Source: Porphyromonadaceae bacterium (GTDB lineage Bacteria > Bacteroidota > Bacteroidia > Bacteroidales > Dysgonomonadaceae). Taken from it: a DNA stretch of 7,715 nucleotides. Positions 1 through 6,606 of the stretch are shown piece after piece; within the stretch, counting starts at the first letter, position 1, and every line of letters starts with the position of its first letter. The stretch covers positions 1-7,715 of the forward strand of contig JALHIE010000097.1 in the NCBI GenBank assembly GCA_022840285.1, given 5' to 3'. The notes beneath the pieces were generated by a model, which had not been told where the DNA came from, made no database searches, and saw only the letters and a list, made by a program, of their open reading frames with translations. The translations under genes and the position numbers were made by a program.

Positions 1-1
1 T

Positions 2-67
2 TTGTATATCGGCATAGGGCTGTTAGTATTTTTGGTTTTGACGCTTAAATATACTAATAATCTGTGA
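2..67 (+). CDS. Possible C-terminal end of a membrane protein (partial)
   Basis: The reading frame beginning at base 2 is open to a TGA at 65-67 and encodes a very hydrophobic stretch (YIGIGLLVFLVLTL) followed by the polar tail KYTNNL. That is how a protein ending in a single membrane helix would look. The gene would begin left of the window, so its family cannot be named. Against it: only 21 codons are visible, and the same bases form the 5' arm of a strong folded RNA element (10-88), so the hydrophobic reading could be chance in T-rich sequence. Confidence 0.35.
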   Translation: MYIGIGLLVFLVLTLKYTNNL

Positions 68-95
68 ATTACAGAAGCCTCTATGCCGTTTTTTT
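10..95 (+). terminator. Three-helix folded RNA element ending in a T tract (terminator or small RNA 3' end)
   Basis: CGGCATAG (10-17) pairs perfectly with CTATGCCG (81-88), and GGCT (18-21) continues the helix with AGCC (76-79) across a bulged T80. Inside the closing helix lie two further hairpins: TTAGTAT (23-29) with ATACTAA (51-57), and TCTGT (61-65) with ACAGA (71-75). Seven T residues (89-95) follow the closing helix directly. The T tract makes Rho-independent termination of a transcript entering from the left likely. The three-way-junction shape is more elaborate than a simple terminator needs, so a small RNA or 3'-UTR element is possible. No known riboswitch class was recognised. Confidence 0.55.
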
Positions 96-159
96 ATGCA
101 ATTATTTTTACGATATTTTTACTTGCGAAACTTGAATTATAAATATAAAAAAAAGGATT

Positions 160-777
160 ATGTTTTCGATTTTAAGGACATCATTATTTGTGTTATTTGT
201 TTTCGCATGCACATACATGAACGGCCAGAACTTAGAAAAGATGGAATTTTTTTTTGAAGCAGGTTCCGCAAAGGGGATAAATGACGTTTTTAGTTATAAC
301 TTCCAGTTTTCTCCAGGATATAAATTAACAGAAAATTTCACATTAGGAGTAGGAATTGGATTTGTAGACTATAATAATAGAACGGATTTAAAAAATGAAT
401 TAATAGATAATCATTATTTTCAAACAGGCTGGCATAATGCGTGGAAGCCTTATCTACATGGAAAATATAGTATTTCGTCAAATCATCGGGTAAACCCCTT
501 CATTAAGGTTGACATTGGCTATGCATTCTTTTCCCATAAGAAAAAACTTTCTTATGTAGATGAAATTGAAAACGATTATGTTACTATACCGTTTGATATA
601 AAGGGGGGGATTAACTCTACTATCAATTTAGGCATTTTAAAACATTCAAATCATTTTGGAGAGGCATTAACTGTATCCGTGTTTTATCTTTTTCAGCCTG
701 TAACATATAAATATATGTCGAACTCTGTAAGGAAAAACATATCTTCCATTGGATTTAATGTAGGTGTTATTTTTTAG
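160..777 (+). CDS. Small secreted outer-membrane beta-barrel-like protein
   Basis: The 205-residue product begins with a classical export signal: a short basic start (MFSILRTS), a hydrophobic core (LFVLFVFACTYM) and a likely cut after NGQ, near residue 23. The mature part alternates polar and aromatic or hydrophobic residues with Gly- and Tyr-rich segments (for example TENFTLGVGIGFVDY and NPFIKVDIGYAFF). It ends in Phe in NVGVIF, the typical C-terminal signature of outer-membrane barrels. The size fits an 8-10 strand barrel. The VFAC stretch inside the signal resembles a lipobox, but the Phe at -2 makes lipidation less likely. AAGGA sits only two bases before the ATG, so it is not a normal ribosome binding site; the A-rich leader is usual for Bacteroidales. 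The substrate or partner is unknown. A decayed relative follows immediately downstream. Confidence 0.75.
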   Translation: MFSILRTSLFVLFVFACTYMNGQNLEKMEFFFEAGSAKGINDVFSYNFQFSPGYKLTENFTLGVGIGFVDYNNRTDLKNELIDNHYFQTGWHNAWKPYLHGKYSISSNHRVNPFIKVDIGYAFFSHKKKLSYVDEIENDYVTIPFDIKGGINSTINLGILKHSNHFGEALTVSVFYLFQPVTYKYMSNSVRKNISSIGFNVGVIF

Positions 778-779
778 TC

Positions 780-1041
780 TCCTGCGATTGTATCGCATGG
801 ATGAGCATGAGCCATATGAATGTGAAATATACGTTCTCCTCACGTGGTAAGATCGCTCCTTACGTCAAAGGCCGGGTAGGACATGGGATTCTCTTATCCA
901 CTTGCGGGAGAAGCTCGTATATTGTTAGCTGTTTCTTATCATTATCAGCGGTTAACAAATAGATACCTGGAGCATCCATGAGAATATAGCCGGTTGCAAG
1001 ACAATTCCTCCGTAGGATTAAACGTCGATATTCTTTTTTAA
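780..1041 (+). pseudogene. Decayed relative of the upstream barrel gene
   Basis: No intact gene is present, but two frames read as pieces of a protein related to the one encoded at 160-777. The frame running through 801 gives KYTFSSRGKIAPYVKGRVG, matching KYSISSNHRVNPFIKVDIG of the intact gene. The frame from 907 gives GEARILLAVSYHYQRLTNRY, matching GEALTVSVFYLFQPVTYKY. After an in-frame TGA (979-981) the same frame gives SSVGLNVDILF and a TAA at 1039-1041, matching SSIGFNVGVIF. The N-terminal half is absent, about 40 residues are missing between the two frames, and there is a frame change plus a stop. It is visibly more GC-rich than the intact copy, so it is more likely a diverged homologue that decayed than a fresh duplicate. 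The similarity was judged by eye. Confidence 0.7.
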
Positions 1042-1469
1042 GACAAATGTCTATTGAAATAGTAGCACTATCATTTCAGCATGCTGCCTTTTAAAAATTT
1101 TATGGAAATGTAATTGATTAAGTACTTTTATTTGACAGCTATATTGTCCCTGCTAGTAAGTTTGGGGTCAAATATTACTTTTAGAATATATTTGATTCCA
1201 AGCCAATTTCTCTTTCAGAATTACCCGCAGGAGTTTTGTTCTTACATTCAACAATGATCACGGCACTATGTGGGGGGAATTTGAAATTAATTGATAAGGT
1301 AGAGTTGAGACTTTAACTAAAGTTTCTTTGTAAACTCTAAATGACAATATTGGATAAATACTCTATCCTCTTCTCAATGGCAGCAAGCTTGTGGCTGAAA
1401 TAAGACAAGCAATAAAAGCAATTATTAATTTCGTCCTGAATGCGTAGGGACATAACACAATTTTACAAA
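1042..1469. other. Gene-poor spacer, about 430 bases
   Basis: No convincing gene, RNA or repeat is seen here. Two short overlapping readings look protein-like but lack starts. On the minus strand, 1312 down to 1181 reads HSAVIIVECKNKTPAG. On the plus strand, 1184-1315 reads ISLSELPAGVLFLHSTM. They lie on opposite strands of the same bases, so at most one could be real. The stretch probably contains the promoter of the lipoprotein gene, but no clear Bacteroidales -33/-7 pair was found. Together with the decayed gene just before it, it looks like a region undergoing decay. Confidence 0.5.
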
Positions 1470-2936
1470 ATGAAAAAGTTTAATGTATTCATGCTTGTAG
1501 CATGTTTTGTTGTTTTTCAGTTTTTGTCTTCATGCAATAAAAGTGAAGATAATTTTGAGAATGAAATTTTGGTTAAACAGACAGAATCTGTTTCTGAGAT
1601 CAATGCTTTTAGTAGTAAGGAAGAATTAAAAAATGCGATAAACAATACAGGTTATACTCGATCGGCATCTTCTGTTTCAGCATTTGACTCTGATATTTCC
1701 GAGGTACTCGTTCCAAATGAAAATTTCAGAAAATTATTGAATGAAAAAGGACAAATTATCGTAGATGATACCTTATATATGATTACAAGACAGGGTACAC
1801 TATTTACCCATATGTCAAATCAAACAGTTGTTGACACGCTTTCTGATTTTTCAGTTTTTGAGCAAGTTTCTACCGATTTAAAAAAATTCAATGAAATATT
1901 TCTTTTTGATACTTTCAAAGATTTGTCAGAAGAAGATTTTTATGAAGAACCGGATGGAGATGAAGATGATATTTCATCTATCTCTACACGTGCAACCGCA
2001 TATAATCTACAAAGAGATCCTGTAGATATAAAGAATTTTCCTGTTATGTCAACAGAACCGTATACTTTGGTTGGGAAAGGACTTGCAGGTTTATTCGGAA
2101 ATAACAGTGCTCACAAAATAGATATTCAACATAAAAGAAGATTGAGTGCTTCTTTATATAGTTATAATTATTTGGTCTATAGTGAAACAGGATTAAAAGC
2201 GGCTGTAATAAGAAGACGATCGTTGCTTCATAACTGGACTAAAGAAGCAAGTTGGGGGCCTGGAACAGTTATGGGATGGGAACATATTCATTTTGTATAT
2301 GATAAGTTAGATATACCTGACATGCCTGATTTACATGATCAGACTAAGAGAATGACCTACGGCAAATTCATGGGAAATTTAGCTAAAGTCTCTACATTGT
2401 ATAAATTTGACAAGAAAGTCTCGGATGGTAATATTATTACCATACCTATTATTTTAGGAAAAGAGATTGAAGTTAATTCACTTGATATTGCAAATGCAGG
2501 TATAGACTTAATGACAAAAGCAGGATTAGATTATCTGAAAAAATTAGGAGACCCCTATCTTACTCAAGCTCTTGAGCAAAGAGAAGCGGCGATTAACAAG
2601 AGTATATGGAATACAAATCCTTTTCAAAAAGTACCGATTCCGGGTATTTCAATACATATTATAGATTTGAAGAAAAAGCAGATGCATGTTTTTATTGGTT
2701 CCGATAAAATTTGGAAACCCGGGCCAAGCCAAGTGAAAGTTTTTGATAGTGGTGTTGTATTTGAAGTTGAATACAATTCAAATTTAGGACTGGTTGGAAG
2801 TGCCCTTAAAACTTTAGCAAAAAATGTCAAGAATAAAGCTCCTAATGTGGAATCTGCATTTGTTTACGCATATACAACAACTGATTCCGGCGGTGAAGTA
2901 AAAGGTATGATTCTTAAAAAGACAAAAGACAAGTAA
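1470..2936 (+). CDS. Uncharacterised, probably surface-exposed lipoprotein
   Basis: The 488-residue product starts at the second Met of the open frame (1470), not at 1440, because MKKFNVFMLVACFVVFQFLSSC is a textbook lipoprotein signal with lipobox LSSC and lipid-carrying Cys22. An A-rich leader (TTTTACAAA) precedes this ATG. Acidic residues soon after the cysteine (CNKSEDNF) resemble the Bacteroidetes lipoprotein surface-export signal, so display on the outer face is likely. Residues around 80-125 contain VPNENFRKLLNEKGQIIVDD and YMITRQGTLF, a pattern seen in uncharacterised Bacteroidales lipoproteins, possibly the DUF4848 type. A very acidic linker follows (SEEDFYEEPDGDEDD). The remainder looks rich in beta structure, with an aromatic stretch (WTKEASWGPGTVMGWEHIHF). 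No catalytic motif was recognised. A hairpin and a barrel gene follow downstream on the same strand. Confidence 0.75.
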   Translation: MKKFNVFMLVACFVVFQFLSSCNKSEDNFENEILVKQTESVSEINAFSSKEELKNAINNTGYTRSASSVSAFDSDISEVLVPNENFRKLLNEKGQIIVDDTLYMITRQGTLFTHMSNQTVVDTLSDFSVFEQVSTDLKKFNEIFLFDTFKDLSEEDFYEEPDGDEDDISSISTRATAYNLQRDPVDIKNFPVMSTEPYTLVGKGLAGLFGNNSAHKIDIQHKRRLSASLYSYNYLVYSETGLKAAVIRRRSLLHNWTKEASWGPGTVMGWEHIHFVYDKLDIPDMPDLHDQTKRMTYGKFMGNLAKVSTLYKFDKKVSDGNIITIPIILGKEIEVNSLDIANAGIDLMTKAGLDYLKKLGDPYLTQALEQREAAINKSIWNTNPFQKVPIPGISIHIIDLKKKQMHVFIGSDKIWKPGPSQVKVFDSGVVFEVEYNSNLGLVGSALKTLAKNVKNKAPNVESAFVYAYTTTDSGGEVKGMILKKTKDK

Positions 2937-2971
2937 TAGAATCATAGTAAAATATTATATTTAAATTTTAT

Positions 2972-3005
2972 ATCCGGCGTGAGTGTTTATTTGCTTGCGC
3001 CGGAT
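2972..3005 (+). terminator. GC-rich hairpin between lipoprotein and barrel genes
   Basis: ATCCGGCGTGAG (2972-2983) pairs with CTTGCGCCGGAT (2994-3005): a 12-bp stem with two G-T pairs and a 10-base loop. It lies 35 bases after the lipoprotein stop and 36 before the next start. No T tract follows (TAAAAG), so it may be a weak terminator or an mRNA-end stabiliser that sets different levels of the two genes. Confidence 0.55.
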
Positions 3006-3041
3006 TAAAAGTAAAATAATCAAAATAATACGAATATATAA

Positions 3042-3611
3042 ATGGAAACGAAGAAACTACTTTTTAGATACTTTTTATTTTGCTCCCTTTTTATTACAAA
3101 CACTTTGTATTCACAAGAGTTGCAAACAGTATCCAGAATAGGATTGGGAATAAATGGACTTGATCTGGCGGTTGAGTTACCCATAGCGAAAAAAATAACC
3201 ATTGAACCGAGCATTGGTCTTGGGCCAAGTTATGATTTCGGTGAAGGTGAAGCCCTTACGTTCAGGATGGATTGGCATTGGACATTATTGAATCCGAGCG
3301 TACATTTAGGAGTAAATGGCAAGTTTATTTATAACCATAAAAGTGAACCGAAATTATTCAATTCGGGAAACTTTATCGGTTTAAAAGTGAAATATGTATC
3401 AAAACCATTAACTGATGAGATACATTATTTGACCAATACATTGCTAACAAATCTGAATTGGGGAGGACAGCGAAATATTGGAAGACATTGGATTTTCAGT
3501 TATTCGTTAGGAGCAGGATACGGCTACAACCTCGATGAACCGTATGGTTTATTCTATCCGGCTTTCGATCTCAAATTTGCCTATGTATTGCCCTACGGAA
3601 GAAGCAATTAA
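3042..3611 (+). CDS. Small secreted outer-membrane beta-barrel-like protein
   Basis: The product has 189 residues. The start METKKLLFRYFLFCSLFI followed by TNTLYSQ is a signal peptide with a likely cut after the SQ near residue 25. The mature protein is built of short amphipathic strands with turn glycines: TVSRIGLGINGLDLAVELPI, TIEPSIGLGPSYDFG, NFIGLKVKYVSKPL, HWIFSYSLGAGYGYNL and AFDLKFAYVLPYG. Such a pattern fits a small outer-membrane barrel of a kind widespread in Bacteroidales. TNTLLTNLNWGGQRNIGRHW looks like a conserved family segment. The ligand or function is unknown. The leader is AT-rich without Shine-Dalgarno. The gene may be co-transcribed with the lipoprotein gene 105 bases upstream, but a strong hairpin lies in that gap. 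A mirror-strand frame at 3020-3214 was treated as a shadow. Confidence 0.75.
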   Translation: METKKLLFRYFLFCSLFITNTLYSQELQTVSRIGLGINGLDLAVELPIAKKITIEPSIGLGPSYDFGEGEALTFRMDWHWTLLNPSVHLGVNGKFIYNHKSEPKLFNSGNFIGLKVKYVSKPLTDEIHYLTNTLLTNLNWGGQRNIGRHWIFSYSLGAGYGYNLDEPYGLFYPAFDLKFAYVLPYGRSN

Positions 3612-3638
3612 AATTTAACTATAGCAAACAAAATACTA

Positions 3639-3698
3639 AATAGTCTCTTAGCTAATAAATTAATGTTTTCACAATTATAATTAGTATGAGGGACTATT
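3639..3698 (+). terminator. Long hairpin after the second barrel gene
   Basis: AATAGTCTCTTA (3639-3650) pairs with TGAGGGACTATT (3687-3698), with two G-T pairs. After a small internal loop (G3651 against TA 3685-3686), CTAAT (3652-3656) pairs with ATTAG (3680-3684). The total is 17 pairs closing a 23-base AT-rich loop. The bases after it (ATTATTTTA) are T-rich but interrupted. Most likely it terminates the transcript of the preceding gene. Confidence 0.5.
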
Positions 3699-3758
3699 AT
3701 TTTACTAATTGTTTCTTTCTGCAAAAATAGAAGAACAAATAATGATACAAATATCGGC

Positions 3759-4421
3759 ATGAAACGTATAATATTTTGTACTTTGGTTTTGGTTATGTTT
3801 TTTCTTAATTCAGTTTATTTGAATGCGCAAATCCAAAAAACTTTAGGTATGGATGGCGGTTTTTACTTTAATTCCAGTAACATAGCATATCATTTTTCGT
3901 TGACTTATAGCCTTCAATTCAATCAGTATTTTGGAATTTCTGCTGGAACTATGTTCCTTTCCGTTCCATTGGATATTGCTGGATGGTCGGATAGTTCAAG
4001 AAATAGCAGCTATTATTTTGATGAAGATAATATTAAACGTTTCAATCTGTTTTTTTCTACTTTTTATTCACGACCACTTTTCCAATCTACAGGTGTTTAC
4101 ACGAATTGGTCGGTTTCATTCGAACCAATTCCATATGAGTATATATCATTAGAGAAACGGATGAACAATGATATACTATCCGAGAATGTAGGTAAATACC
4201 AATTTACTGGATTTTCACCCGGTACATTTTTAGAAATGGGCTTAGTTCAATATTTAAATAGAGATAATAATGGATTAAGGCTATCCCTCGGGTTTGGTTA
4301 TGGCTGGTATGATATGTATGCCGGTTATAATAGAGCTATTATTGATGGACAAAGAATATCGACATATATTCCTAATAATAATCTTTATAAAAGGATAAGT
4401 CTAAAGTTAATTGGACTTTAG
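3759..4421 (+). CDS. Secreted outer-membrane beta-barrel-like protein
   Basis: The product has 220 residues. The start MKRIIFCTLVLVMFFLNSVY followed by LNAQ is a clear signal peptide with the cut most likely after NAQ (residue 24). The mature part shows alternating amphipathic strands rich in Tyr, Phe and Gly (GGFYFNSSNIAYHFSLTYSL, YFGISAGTMFLSV, LRLSLGFGYGWYDMYAGY, YKRISLKLIGL), as in outer-membrane barrels. It ends in Leu rather than the usual aromatic residue. No family name was recognised, and it has no obvious sequence match by eye to the barrels at 160-777 or 3042-3611. It is set apart from the preceding gene by a long hairpin, so it probably has its own promoter; none matching the TAnnTTTG pattern was found. 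It converges with the recombinase gene. Confidence 0.7.
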   Translation: MKRIIFCTLVLVMFFLNSVYLNAQIQKTLGMDGGFYFNSSNIAYHFSLTYSLQFNQYFGISAGTMFLSVPLDIAGWSDSSRNSSYYFDEDNIKRFNLFFSTFYSRPLFQSTGVYTNWSVSFEPIPYEYISLEKRMNNDILSENVGKYQFTGFSPGTFLEMGLVQYLNRDNNGLRLSLGFGYGWYDMYAGYNRAIIDGQRISTYIPNNNLYKRISLKLIGL

Positions 4422-4600
4422 ACGATTAATGACTTAAAAATAAATGTAATTACACTTTCTAAATTCTAACGCGCTCATACCATATTTTCATTAAACAAAT
4501 AGTTGGGATAATGTTTTCATTTAGCGAAGGTGCCTAAAATATCACATTTTACAACCAGTTCGGTGTTATACAGGAATTGGTTTCCTTATCTTTGAAATTA

Positions 4601-4615
4601 ACAGACACAGTCTGT
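4601..4615. terminator. Small hairpin between convergent genes
   Basis: ACAGAC (4601-4606) pairs with GTCTGT (4610-4615) around a 3-base loop, in the 211-base gap where the last barrel gene and the recombinase gene converge. The stem is short and has no long T tract on either side, so a terminator role is only suggested by its position 17 bases past the recombinase stop. Confidence 0.25.
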
Positions 4616-4632
4616 CATATTTCGGGAAACGA

Positions 4633-6054
4633 TCATCCGGTTACAGACAATAGACTTATCGTATTATATTTTTTGTTTGGGTTTAATAGTTTAGAATTCA
4701 CCTCTCTCCTTTTTTTGGGGGATGGATTATTATAGCCGGCGGTTACATTCTTTCCAGTACTATGGCCAACCATTTGTTTAACGAAAATCTCACTAATATA
4801 CATTTCGCTTGTAAGATGAGTTACGTAGCTGTTACGGGTATAGGCGGTCGATAAATTCCGGTCTATCCCTAATTGTGCTGCTATTACTTTTAATGAATTA
4901 TTTATTGGGTTTAATGCCAGTTGAATAGCGTCTTTTATCTTTCTTTCGTTTTGATCTACTCGTTCGATGCCGTTAAGAAATGGAAAGATATATCCATTCT
5001 GTTCTTTATTGCCGTGTCGGTTAATTATTTCTACCATTGGAGGTAGTAGCGGAGCGCAAATAGGCTCTGGATTTTTTTTCTTTTTTGTATCTCTGGTTTT
5101 CTTACGATGAAATACAATCTCTTGGGATGCTCCGTCGATGTCTTTGTATTGCAACCTGCATAGATCACCGAAATTTAGTCCGTTACAATAGAACATGAAT
5201 ATGAAAATATCCCTTGCAACCATCAATCCTTGATTGTCAGTCTCAAAATCCTCTATTTTCCAAATGTCCTCAATGTCTAAAGCGATAGATTTTCTCCCAC
5301 CTTCCGGAATAGAATATTTATTCTTGCCCTCTCCAAATGGATAGCGAGTTCCGCTTAAATAAGGGTCTTCTCCATTGTTTATTATTGCCCTAAGTGTTCT
5401 CATATAAATCCCGATAGTAGCGTATTCTATACCGGTCGCACTCCAAAAGTCTTCGCAGTCAGATAAAAATTTCACCGTGATATCGTCAAATTTAATATCA
5501 GCGATGACGTTTAAAACATCCTTACCTTTTGTCTTATGCTTTTTACTTACACATTCTTCAATAAATAGTTGTTTGGCTATTTTACTTTTGATTTTTCTGT
5601 AATACTGAAAACGTATAAGAGCGTTTAATGTGGTTCTGTATATTGTTGCATTCCCGACCTTGAAGGTGTTGTTTAAAGTGTTTATTTTGGCCGTAAACGC
5701 ATCATTTACGGTTAAGATATCCGACTTGCCTAATTTGTGATCGAGTGCTGCAAAAGAGAAATTGTCTGCAGTCTCTTTAACTGCGGGTTTAAGAATATCA
5801 TCAAAATATTTTTGTATGTCGTCTTTATGCTCTCTTAGATGTGCCGCTTTAGTCTTAAAATTAAAATCAGCTTCCTCTGAAGCTTCAAATAATTCCCAGT
5901 CCTCACGATCTAATACTTTTCCTGTAGAGTAGTAGTCGCTATCTCTTTTATATGTTACACGCCACCGTAGTGGGCATTCATTTTCGGGATTTTTATTCCT
6001 TATATCTCGAACAAGTTTAACGGTTATACCGTTATTGGAATAGTAGAATTTCAT
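4633..6054 (-). CDS. Tyrosine recombinase (integrase of the element)
   Basis: The 473-residue protein is expected to cut and rejoin DNA at the attachment sites to integrate and excise the element. Layout: an N-terminal DNA-binding region typical of Bacteroidetes integrases (about 1-95, with a WRVTYKRDSDYYSTGKVLD strand segment); a SAM-like core-binding domain (about 110-230); and a catalytic domain (about 255-450). Visible catalytic parts are Arg407 (AYTRNS), His431 (VGHSTG) and the nucleophile Tyr441 (TAGYNN), with a Lys-rich hairpin (RKKTRDTKKKK) near 317-327. Two usual residues are missing: the first Arg is Asn294 (NGLNFGDL), and the His of HxxR is Ala404; the residue after Arg407 is Asn, not His. 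Some Bacteroidetes recombinases such as IntDOT also lack the first Arg. The gene starts about 190 bases from the tRNA fragment and points away from it. No excisionase gene is seen. Confidence 0.9.
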   Translation of the reverse strand: MKFYYSNNGITVKLVRDIRNKNPENECPLRWRVTYKRDSDYYSTGKVLDREDWELFEASEEADFNFKTKAAHLREHKDDIQKYFDDILKPAVKETADNFSFAALDHKLGKSDILTVNDAFTAKINTLNNTFKVGNATIYRTTLNALIRFQYYRKIKSKIAKQLFIEECVSKKHKTKGKDVLNVIADIKFDDITVKFLSDCEDFWSATGIEYATIGIYMRTLRAIINNGEDPYLSGTRYPFGEGKNKYSIPEGGRKSIALDIEDIWKIEDFETDNQGLMVARDIFIFMFYCNGLNFGDLCRLQYKDIDGASQEIVFHRKKTRDTKKKKNPEPICAPLLPPMVEIINRHGNKEQNGYIFPFLNGIERVDQNERKIKDAIQLALNPINNSLKVIAAQLGIDRNLSTAYTRNSYVTHLTSEMYISEIFVKQMVGHSTGKNVTAGYNNPSPKKRREVNSKLLNPNKKYNTISLLSVTG

Positions 6055-6084
6055 ATCAGTATATTTTTAGATTGTATTCGATAT

Positions 6085-6119
6085 ATAACAAACAATCATA
6101 ACAAACAAATAACAAACAA
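6085..6119. repeat. Three direct copies of ATAACAAACAA before the recombinase
   Basis: The 11-base unit ATAACAAACAA occurs exactly at 6085-6095, 6098-6108 and 6109-6119, with start spacings of 13 and 11 bases (about one helix turn). It lies between the recombinase start (6054) and the attachment core (6243). Arm-type binding sites for the recombinase, or operator sites controlling its gene, would be expected here. In AT-rich sequence, slippage is an alternative origin. Confidence 0.7.
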
Positions 6120-6148
6120 AAGTAGCAAAAATATACAAATAGAAGAAA
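6117..6148 (-). promoter_or_regulatory. Possible promoter of the recombinase gene
   Basis: Read on the minus strand, TACTTTTG (6124-6117) fits the Bacteroidales -7 box TAnnTTTG exactly. TTTC (6148-6145) lies 20 bases upstream and matches three of four bases of the -33 box TTTG. Transcription would start near 6110, inside the ATAACAAACAA repeats, so a protein bound there could block it. The T-rich context makes chance matches easy. Confidence 0.35.
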
Positions 6149-6181
6149 TAGGAAAGAGTTAATAATTTATTATATATGCTG

Positions 6182-6241
6182 TTAAACAGGTATTTATGAA
6201 TTATTTGAAAATAGAGAAAAAATACAGAAATAACTGTTTAA
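6182..6241. repeat. Inverted repeat flanking the attachment core
   Basis: TTAAACAG (6182-6189) and CTGTTTAA (6234-6241) are perfect inverted 8-base repeats 44 bases apart, the right one touching the tRNA-derived core. The left copy is itself part of a small palindrome (CTGTT-A-AACAG, 6179-6189). They may be binding sites for recombination accessory proteins, but with so short a match chance is possible. Confidence 0.35.
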
Positions 6242-6242
6242 A

Positions 6243-6287
6243 AGCTTCCCAAGCTGAGGGTCGCGAGTTCGAATCTCGTTTGCCGCT
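6243..6287 (+). other. Attachment site: 3' fragment of tRNA-Gly(CCC)
   Basis: These 45 bases are the 3' part of a tRNA. They comprise the end of the anticodon stem (AGC 6243-6245), the anticodon loop TTCCCAA with anticodon CCC (6248-6250), its 3' stem, a 5-base variable loop, the T arm with loop TTCGAAT (6268-6274), the 3' acceptor strand TTGCCGC (6280-6286) and T73, as expected for glycine. CCA is not encoded. No D arm or 5' acceptor strand precedes it: the bases before are AT-rich and already mismatch the anticodon stem at its outer two pairs. So this is not a working tRNA gene but the duplicated 3' end left beyond an element integrated in a tRNA gene. Crossover in or near the anticodon loop is likely, because AGCTT-CCC-AAGCT is an inverted repeat. 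Confidence 0.85.
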
Positions 6288-6295
6288 CATTGAAG

Positions 6296-6328
6296 AACAA
6301 GCGTTTACCTATCGTAAGCGCTTGTTTT
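6296..6328. terminator. Strong hairpin terminator after the tRNA-Gly end
   Basis: AACAAGCGTTTAC (6296-6308) pairs with GTAAGCGCTTGTT (6314-6326) with one G-T pair, closing a 5-base loop, followed by TTTT (6325-6328) on the plus strand. It probably ended transcription of the intact tRNA-Gly gene before the element arrived. On the minus strand it encloses the end of the xylE-like frame: the TAG stop (6311-6309) lies in the loop, so it may serve both convergent genes. Confidence 0.8.
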
Positions 6329-6606
6329 CATGATAAACCGTCTTCTTCCACAAACTTTCCATCTCTTCCAATGACTTCCCTTTGGTTTCGGGAACCATTT
6401 TCCATACAAAGAGAGCCGAAATTACAGCCATCAACCCATAAAAACCGTAGGTCAAAGCTCCGCTGTATTCCATCATTGCCGGATAGGTAGACGAGATCAG
6501 GTAATTGGCAGCCCATTGTGCGGCAACCGCCACGGCTACCGCCTGACCCCGGATTTTGTTTGGGAAAATTTCAGAGATGAGCACCCAGCAGATCGGTCCC
6601 CACGAC

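Noticed and set aside
1181..1312. Minus-strand open frame reading HSAVIIVECKNKTPAG, like the E-x-K motif of PD-(D/E)xK nucleases.
   Set aside because: It has no start codon and only about 43 codons, the rest of the fold is missing, and the opposite strand reads equally well.
1184..1315. Plus-strand frame reading ISLSELPAGVLFLHSTM, reminiscent of C-terminal sorting or DUF3244-type domains in Bacteroidetes.
   Set aside because: It is a single short segment with a stop directly before it and no continuation; it competes with the minus-strand reading.
1440..1469. Longer N-terminus of the lipoprotein starting at 1440.
   Set aside because: It would put ten polar residues before a perfect lipoprotein signal peptide that has its own Met at 1470.
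6243..6289. Functional tRNA-Gly gene.
   Set aside because: The acceptor 5' strand, D arm and half of the anticodon stem are absent upstream.
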